From assembly GCA_000433455.1 (NCBI GenBank), contig HF992496.1, forward strand, positions 62,732 to 81,914: a stretch of 19,183 nucleotides of DNA, in the 5' to 3' direction. The stretch comes from Mycoplasma sp. CAG:877. GTDB lineage: Bacteria; Bacillota_I; Bacilli_A; RF39; UBA660. Shown here piece after piece: positions 16,214-19,183 of this stretch (position 1 is the first letter of the stretch; every line of letters starts with the position of its first letter). The notes beneath the pieces were generated by a model, which was not told the DNA's origin, did not search any database, and worked only from the letters and a program-made list of their open reading frames with translations. Made by a program: the position numbers and the translations under genes.

Positions 16214-16837
16214 TTATAAATTATGCTCTCTTACATAATCGGCAACCGGTCCATAACTTCTTCTATGTTCATCTATTATCCCATACTTATCAATTGCTTC
16301 CAAGTGCTTCTTTGTCGGATAACCCTTATTATGTTTAAAGTCATACATTGGATACTTTAAGTCAAGTTCATATAACATTCTATCTCTTGTAACTTTCGCA
16401 ATAACTGAAGCCGCACTAATTGTAATACTTTTTAAGTCTCCTTTAATAATAGAAGTTGTTGGAATATCTAACTCTAATGGCATAGCATCTATCAATATAT
16501 GTTCTATACCTATTTGCTTATTACACTCATCAATTGCCTTCTTCATAGCAAGTTTAGTAGCCTCATATATATTAACTTCATCTATTTTTTTCTCATCAAT
16601 TATTCCAATACCAACACCAAGTGCTTGTCTTTTTATCTCTTCAAAAAAGAAATCTCGTTTTTTTTCAGATAATTTTTTAGAATCAGTTAACCCATCTAAA
16701 TTAAATTCCTCAGGCAACACAACACAAGCTGCTACTACTGGTCCAACTAAAGGCCCTCTTCCAACCTCATCTACTCCTGCTATATATTTAATTCCCTTTT
16801 CTCTTAATTCTCTTTCATACATATAATTATCATTCAT
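16214..16837 (-). CDS. rnhB: ribonuclease HII
   Basis: Cleaves the RNA strand of RNA:DNA hybrids and nicks at single embedded ribonucleotides. The 207-residue protein carries the RNase HII signatures: GVDEVGRGPLVGPVVAA with metal ligands D23 and E24, LTDSKKLSEKKRD at about 50-62, LIDAMPL with D117, and KGDLKSITISAASVIAKVTRD at about 132-152. It has no N-terminal TBP-like domain, so it is HII, not HIII. The frame is open to a GTG at 16864 that lacks an SD; the ATG at 16835-16837 follows TTTGGTGA at five bases and gives the usual length. It lies downstream of rbgA as in Bacillus, but a hairpin terminator separates them. Confidence 0.96.
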   Translation of the reverse strand: MNDNYMYERELREKGIKYIAGVDEVGRGPLVGPVVAACVVLPEEFNLDGLTDSKKLSEKKRDFFFEEIKRQALGVGIGIIDEKKIDEVNIYEATKLAMKKAIDECNKQIGIEHILIDAMPLELDIPTTSIIKGDLKSITISAASVIAKVTRDRMLYELDLKYPMYDFKHNKGYPTKKHLEAIDKYGIIDEHRRSYGPVADYVREHNL

Positions 16838-16854
16838 ATACTTCACCAAAAAAT

Positions 16855-16863
16855 ATTTTAACA
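16855..16863 (-). promoter_or_regulatory. possible extended -10 promoter of rnhB
   Basis: TGTTAAAAT fits TGnTAnAAT. It lies between the rbgA terminator and rnhB and would give a leader of about 11 bases, with the SD close to the 5' end. No clear -35. Confidence 0.4.
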
Positions 16864-16886
16864 CACTAATATTTTATTAAGAAAGA

Positions 16887-16912
16887 AAAAAAGTAGTTTA
16901 TTCTACTTCTTT
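16887..16912 (-). terminator. intrinsic terminator after rbgA
   Basis: AAAGAAGTAG, a six-base loop, then CTACTTTTTT pairs over 10 bp with one G-U (arms 16903-16912 and 16887-16896), followed by TCTTTCTT. The rbgA TAG (16903-16905) is inside the first arm. Confidence 0.7.
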
Positions 16913-17775
16913 ACATCTAACCTATCAAAAGTAATATTACCAAAATAGCCATTCTTTAAATCTCTAATAATAATATTAGATACCTTATCATAGTCAGCAA
17001 CTCCACCTCTAGATAAAGCCCCACGTCTTTTCGCAATAGTATCATATACTTCTATTAAATCTTCATCCAACTCTACTACTCCATATCTTTCTTCTAATCT
17101 TTCTGGATATAATTCATAAAGTTTTCTTAATATAAAAACCGCAATTGCATCTGGATTTAATATTTCTTCTTTTATCGAAGATAAACAAGCAAGTATATGT
17201 GCTGCCTCCTGATCTTCCATCTTGGGCCATAATATACCGGGAGAATCTAAAAGTTCTACATCTTTATTAATTCTAATCCAACTAAGACTCTTCGTAAATC
17301 CTGGAGTATCTCCAACACCAGCTGACTTCTTACCAACTAATCTATTTATTAAAGTACTCTTACCAGCATTAGGAACACCTACTATCAAGGCTCTAGCTGC
17401 TCTAGGTTTCATCCCCTTACTTTCACGTTTTTTATTCTCTATATCCATTATTTCTTTAGTATAATCAAGAATCTTCTTAACATTTAATCCACTCATCAAG
17501 TCAACTGCTACAACTTTATAACCTAATTCTTCATAATATTTAATAATCTTATCAGTCTCAGTCTTATCACATAAATCATATTTAGTCATAACTAATATTC
17601 TAGGCTTATCTTTAATTAACTCATCTATATCAACTATCTTAGATGACAATGGCATTCTAGCATCAATAACCTCATAAACAACATCTATTAAGTTAAGTTT
17701 TTCAATAATTTCACGTTTAGTCTTAGCCATATGACCTGGATACCAGTTGATATTTGTTTTATTCTCGTTATTCAT
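16903..17775 (-). CDS. rbgA: ribosome biogenesis GTPase RbgA (YlqF)
   Basis: Circularly permuted GTPase needed late in 50S subunit assembly. In the 290-residue protein the motifs come in permuted order: G4 as MTKYD (63-67), G1 as GVPNAGKST (133-141), the G2 Thr in DTPGFT (about 156-161) and G3 as DSPG (177-180), followed by a C-terminal helical RNA-binding region. The N-terminal NWYPGHMAKTKR is the family's signature opening and has the His commonly linked to catalysis. Length matches Bacillus YlqF (about 282). The frame reaches a GTG at 17784, but the ATG at 17773-17775 is better spaced from AAAGGAAGTGA. That SD overlaps the stop codon of the preceding deoxyribosyltransferase-like gene, so the two are likely cotranscribed. 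Confidence 0.96.
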   Translation of the reverse strand: MNNENKTNINWYPGHMAKTKREIIEKLNLIDVVYEVIDARMPLSSKIVDIDELIKDKPRILVMTKYDLCDKTETDKIIKYYEELGYKVVAVDLMSGLNVKKILDYTKEIMDIENKKRESKGMKPRAARALIVGVPNAGKSTLINRLVGKKSAGVGDTPGFTKSLSWIRINKDVELLDSPGILWPKMEDQEAAHILACLSSIKEEILNPDAIAVFILRKLYELYPERLEERYGVVELDEDLIEVYDTIAKRRGALSRGGVADYDKVSNIIIRDLKNGYFGNITFDRLDVKK

Positions 17776-17780
17776 TATCT

Positions 17781-18302
17781 TCACTTCCTTTCTAAAATTT
17801 TTCTTTTACTTAGCGGTAATATTTCAGTGCTTTTTTCATCATATAATTTGTCTGTCAATATTATTGATTCCTTTAACAATTCTTCTAGGTTATTTATCGG
17901 AACTTTATTATAATCCATTTTATATAACCAATCAAGATACTTTATCTTTGCAGCATTATCTGGTCTGCCATATATTACTTTCCCCGAATGTAACCAATAT
18001 CCAAATTCTACATTTGTAGTAAAAGCAAACATATCAGGTAAACTTCTAGGAATCCAAAACATAATAACCGTTGATTCTATTAATGCCTCTCTTTCCCACA
18101 TTGCCTGATCTATATAATTCTCTTTTGGTTTCCAAGTTGAATATTCGGGAACATAAACTATGCCATCAAATCCTAACTCATTTAATCTTTCACAAGCAGT
18201 AGTTCTCCATGATTTTGTCTTTTCATCTCTTGGTGTTGGACCAGCCAAAAATATAGATTTTTTATTTTTCATAATAGTTTGATCTGAATAATTAATAATC
18301 AT
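17781..18302 (-). CDS. nucleoside 2-deoxyribosyltransferase-like protein
   Basis: A 173-residue soluble protein. IFLAGPTPRD opens the Rossmann-like fold, followed by SWRTTACERLNELGFDGIVYVPE, YIDQAMWEREALIESTVIMFWIPR, then FTTNVEFGYWLHSGKVIYGRP. This order matches the nucleoside 2-deoxyribosyltransferase-like family related to enzymes that exchange or remove bases from deoxynucleosides; WERE and the NVEFG segment would supply acidic catalytic residues. The real substrate is unknown, and relatives occur in phage and plasmid neighbourhoods as well as in salvage. The start is not certain: the SD AAAGG is 13 bases from this ATG but well spaced for a three-codon ORF whose stop overlaps it. A second in-frame ATG 30 bases downstream lacks an SD. 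The gene ends five bases before rbgA. Confidence 0.8.
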   Translation of the reverse strand: MIINYSDQTIMKNKKSIFLAGPTPRDEKTKSWRTTACERLNELGFDGIVYVPEYSTWKPKENYIDQAMWEREALIESTVIMFWIPRSLPDMFAFTTNVEFGYWLHSGKVIYGRPDNAAKIKYLDWLYKMDYNKVPINNLEELLKESIILTDKLYDEKSTEILPLSKRKILERK

Positions 18303-18310
18303 AATATCAT
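18299..18310 (-). other. possible three-codon leader ORF before the deoxyribosyltransferase-like gene
   Basis: AAAGG, five bases, then ATG-ATA-TTA-TGA. The TGA overlaps the next gene's ATG as ATGA. The spacing favours initiation here over the downstream ATG, suggesting reinitiation. It could also be chance in AT-rich DNA. Confidence 0.3.
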
Positions 18311-18446
18311 TATCGCCTTTCTAATAAATTTTATCTTATTTTACTTATAAACATTTTTAAACTTTATAATTTTTAGTTGTTTTACTCTACCACTTTGATA
18401 TAAGTGCTATTTATCGGTCCATTCTAATAATTTTTCAAAATAATTC
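18303..18446. other. short intergenic stretch with debris of an unidentified reading frame
   Basis: No clear promoter or terminator. On the minus strand 18407-18466 reads 19 codons ending LLEWTDK and TAG, overlapping the pseudogene end in another frame. It resembles the tail of some other protein but is too short to assign. TAAAAT-type -10 candidates exist near 18320-18345 without a supporting -35. Confidence 0.3.
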
Positions 18447-19183
18447 TTATATATAACATCTAAGTTTCAAATGATAAAACAGCAAATCAATATAATAATC
18501 TTGATTATCTACAGAAATTTTGTATTGATTTCCGACAAAGCAAAATCCTTTTCCTAATTCCAATAATACATTTTTTATTTTAATTATTAAAGCTTCTTCA
18601 AATTCTTTTTCTTTATATTCTTCTTTTAATGTAATAAAGTCAAATATATATGGATTTTTTATAGTATTATTTACTAAATCACTATCTTTTGGCGGTAACA
18701 TTACACTAAAGTTATTGTTACTATTTCCTATTCTTTTATGAAATTTTGTTTCAATTTGAATAGCAAGTACATTTCTACTCCATCCATTTTTAATAGTATT
18801 TTCGGCATATATTTTTCTAATGTCCTTATCTTTAATTTTTTCAATTAGTAATAAATTATCTGTTTCAATTTGAATAGCTAATACATTTCTACTCCAACCA
18901 TTTTTAATAGTATTTTCAGCATATGTTTTTCTAACATCCTTATCTTTAATTTTTTCAATTAGTAATAAATTATATCACCATGACAATTTGGCAACAAGCT
19001 ATTGCCATTTTTCATCACCAGCATACACCTCATAAAATAATCTCATTGACCTTATATTTCTTTCTGAAAAACCTTTCATATTAGGAAAAGTTAATTTAAG
19101 TTCTTTTGACACTTGCCTCGTAAAATTATTTCCATATTGTTTGTTCTCTGAAACAATTTTTCCTAATTTAAAATACAACATAA
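18447..19183 (-). pseudogene. YhcG/DUF1016 family nuclease, decayed and truncated (5' end outside window)
   Basis: One reading frame across the whole stretch resembles YhcG-type proteins: the N-terminal DUF1016 helical domain (LYFKLGKIVSENKQYG, FPNMKGFSERNIRSMRLF), the linker (LVAKLSW, IEKIKDKD, NGWSRNVLAIQIET) and the PD-(D/E)XK-type nuclease part (NPYIFDFITLKEEY, LLELGKGFCFVGNQY, YYIDLLFYHLKLRCY). TAG at 18999-19001 and TGA at 18975-18977 interrupt it where homologues have Gln and Gly. The frame is then open from 18974 to the TAA at 18447, which cuts the protein within the nuclease core, just after LRCY, where intact members continue with the catalytic ELK. TGA, TAA and TAG are all used as normal stops by intact genes here, so recoding is unlikely. 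Also contains a 114-bp in-frame tandem duplication. Confidence 0.85.
18744..18971 (-). repeat. 114-bp tandem duplication, two copies, within the YhcG pseudogene
   Basis: Copies at 18858-18971 and 18744-18857 are adjacent and differ at 9 of 114 positions by my count. Each encodes 38 residues beginning NLLLIEKIKDKD and ending AIQIET plus one residue. The reading frame is preserved through both. Confidence 0.9.

Noticed and set aside
17731..18019. Overlapping plus-strand ORFs opposite rbgA and the deoxyribosyltransferase-like gene
   Set aside because: Shadow frames of two well-supported minus-strand genes; no ribosome binding sites.
18744..18971. CRISPR-like repeat
   Set aside because: Only two directly adjacent copies with no spacers, in frame with a protein; it is a tandem gene-internal duplication.
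18975..19001. Stop-codon recoding (TAG as Gln, TGA as Gly) in the YhcG-like gene
   Set aside because: Intact genes in the window end with TAG and TGA normally (for example aspS upstream neighbour hisS with TAG, relA and dtd with TGA), and the gene shows other damage, so decay is simpler.

Overview
The window is strongly AT-rich and densely packed, and it uses the standard bacterial code: TGA is a stop (relA, dtd, comN-like gene) and Trp is TGG. Gene content and order (rbgA-rnhB, topA near xerC, comN-like next to secDF, relA-dtd, hisS-aspS behind a T-box) point to a low-GC Firmicute. The closest match by feel is an uncultured gut Bacilli/Mollicutes-like lineage (RF39/Erysipelotrichia-like), but not a code-4 mycoplasma. 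This placement is inferred from style and synteny, not from a search.

Layout, left to right. (1) Positions 1-432 hold the only plus-strand gene, the C-terminal end of an alpha/beta hydrolase. It converges on a minus-strand membrane-anchored Lys-rich protein, and the two share a bidirectional terminator. (2) Positions 1302-4681 hold a T-box-controlled hisS-aspS operon. The leader has an extended -10 promoter, a canonical antiterminator, a competing terminator, and a specifier loop reading GACAU, which contains both an Asp (GAC) and a His (CAU) codon. HisRS carries a Cys/Asp/Gly-rich C-terminal tail. (3) Positions 4708-12163 hold a long operon, transcribed leftward: comN-like, secDF, relA (Rel/Rsh), dtd, an AI-2E-family membrane protein, then, after a likely internal terminator, an M3-like metallopeptidase. 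A TTGACA-N18-TGTCAA palindrome brackets its -10 box. (4) Positions 12196-14044 hold an unrecognised 286-residue protein followed by xerC. (5) Positions 14061-16164 hold topA alone, with the best promoter in the window (TTGACA-17-TATAAG). (6) Positions 16214-18310 hold a nucleoside 2-deoxyribosyltransferase-like gene, then rbgA and rnhB. (7) Positions 18447-19183 hold a decayed YhcG/DUF1016 nuclease pseudogene with an in-frame 114-bp tandem duplication and two nonsense codons; this is the only clearly accessory patch.

Most genes are core information processing: tRNA charging and proofreading (hisS, aspS, dtd), the stringent response (relA), Sec export (secDF), DNA topology and chromosome resolution (topA, xerC), RNA:DNA hybrid removal (rnhB) and 50S assembly (rbgA). 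Several start codons were moved inward from the longest open frame because Shine-Dalgarno (SD) spacing clearly favours internal starts (hisS, rnhB, rbgA, the AI-2E gene, comN-like, and the Lys-rich protein). Intrinsic terminators repeatedly embed the stop codon of the gene they end. I found no mobile element, CRISPR array, tRNA or rRNA. No wholly new system is evident. The best leads are the overlapping Asp/His T-box specifier, the HisRS Cys tail and the unknown topA-xerC gene.
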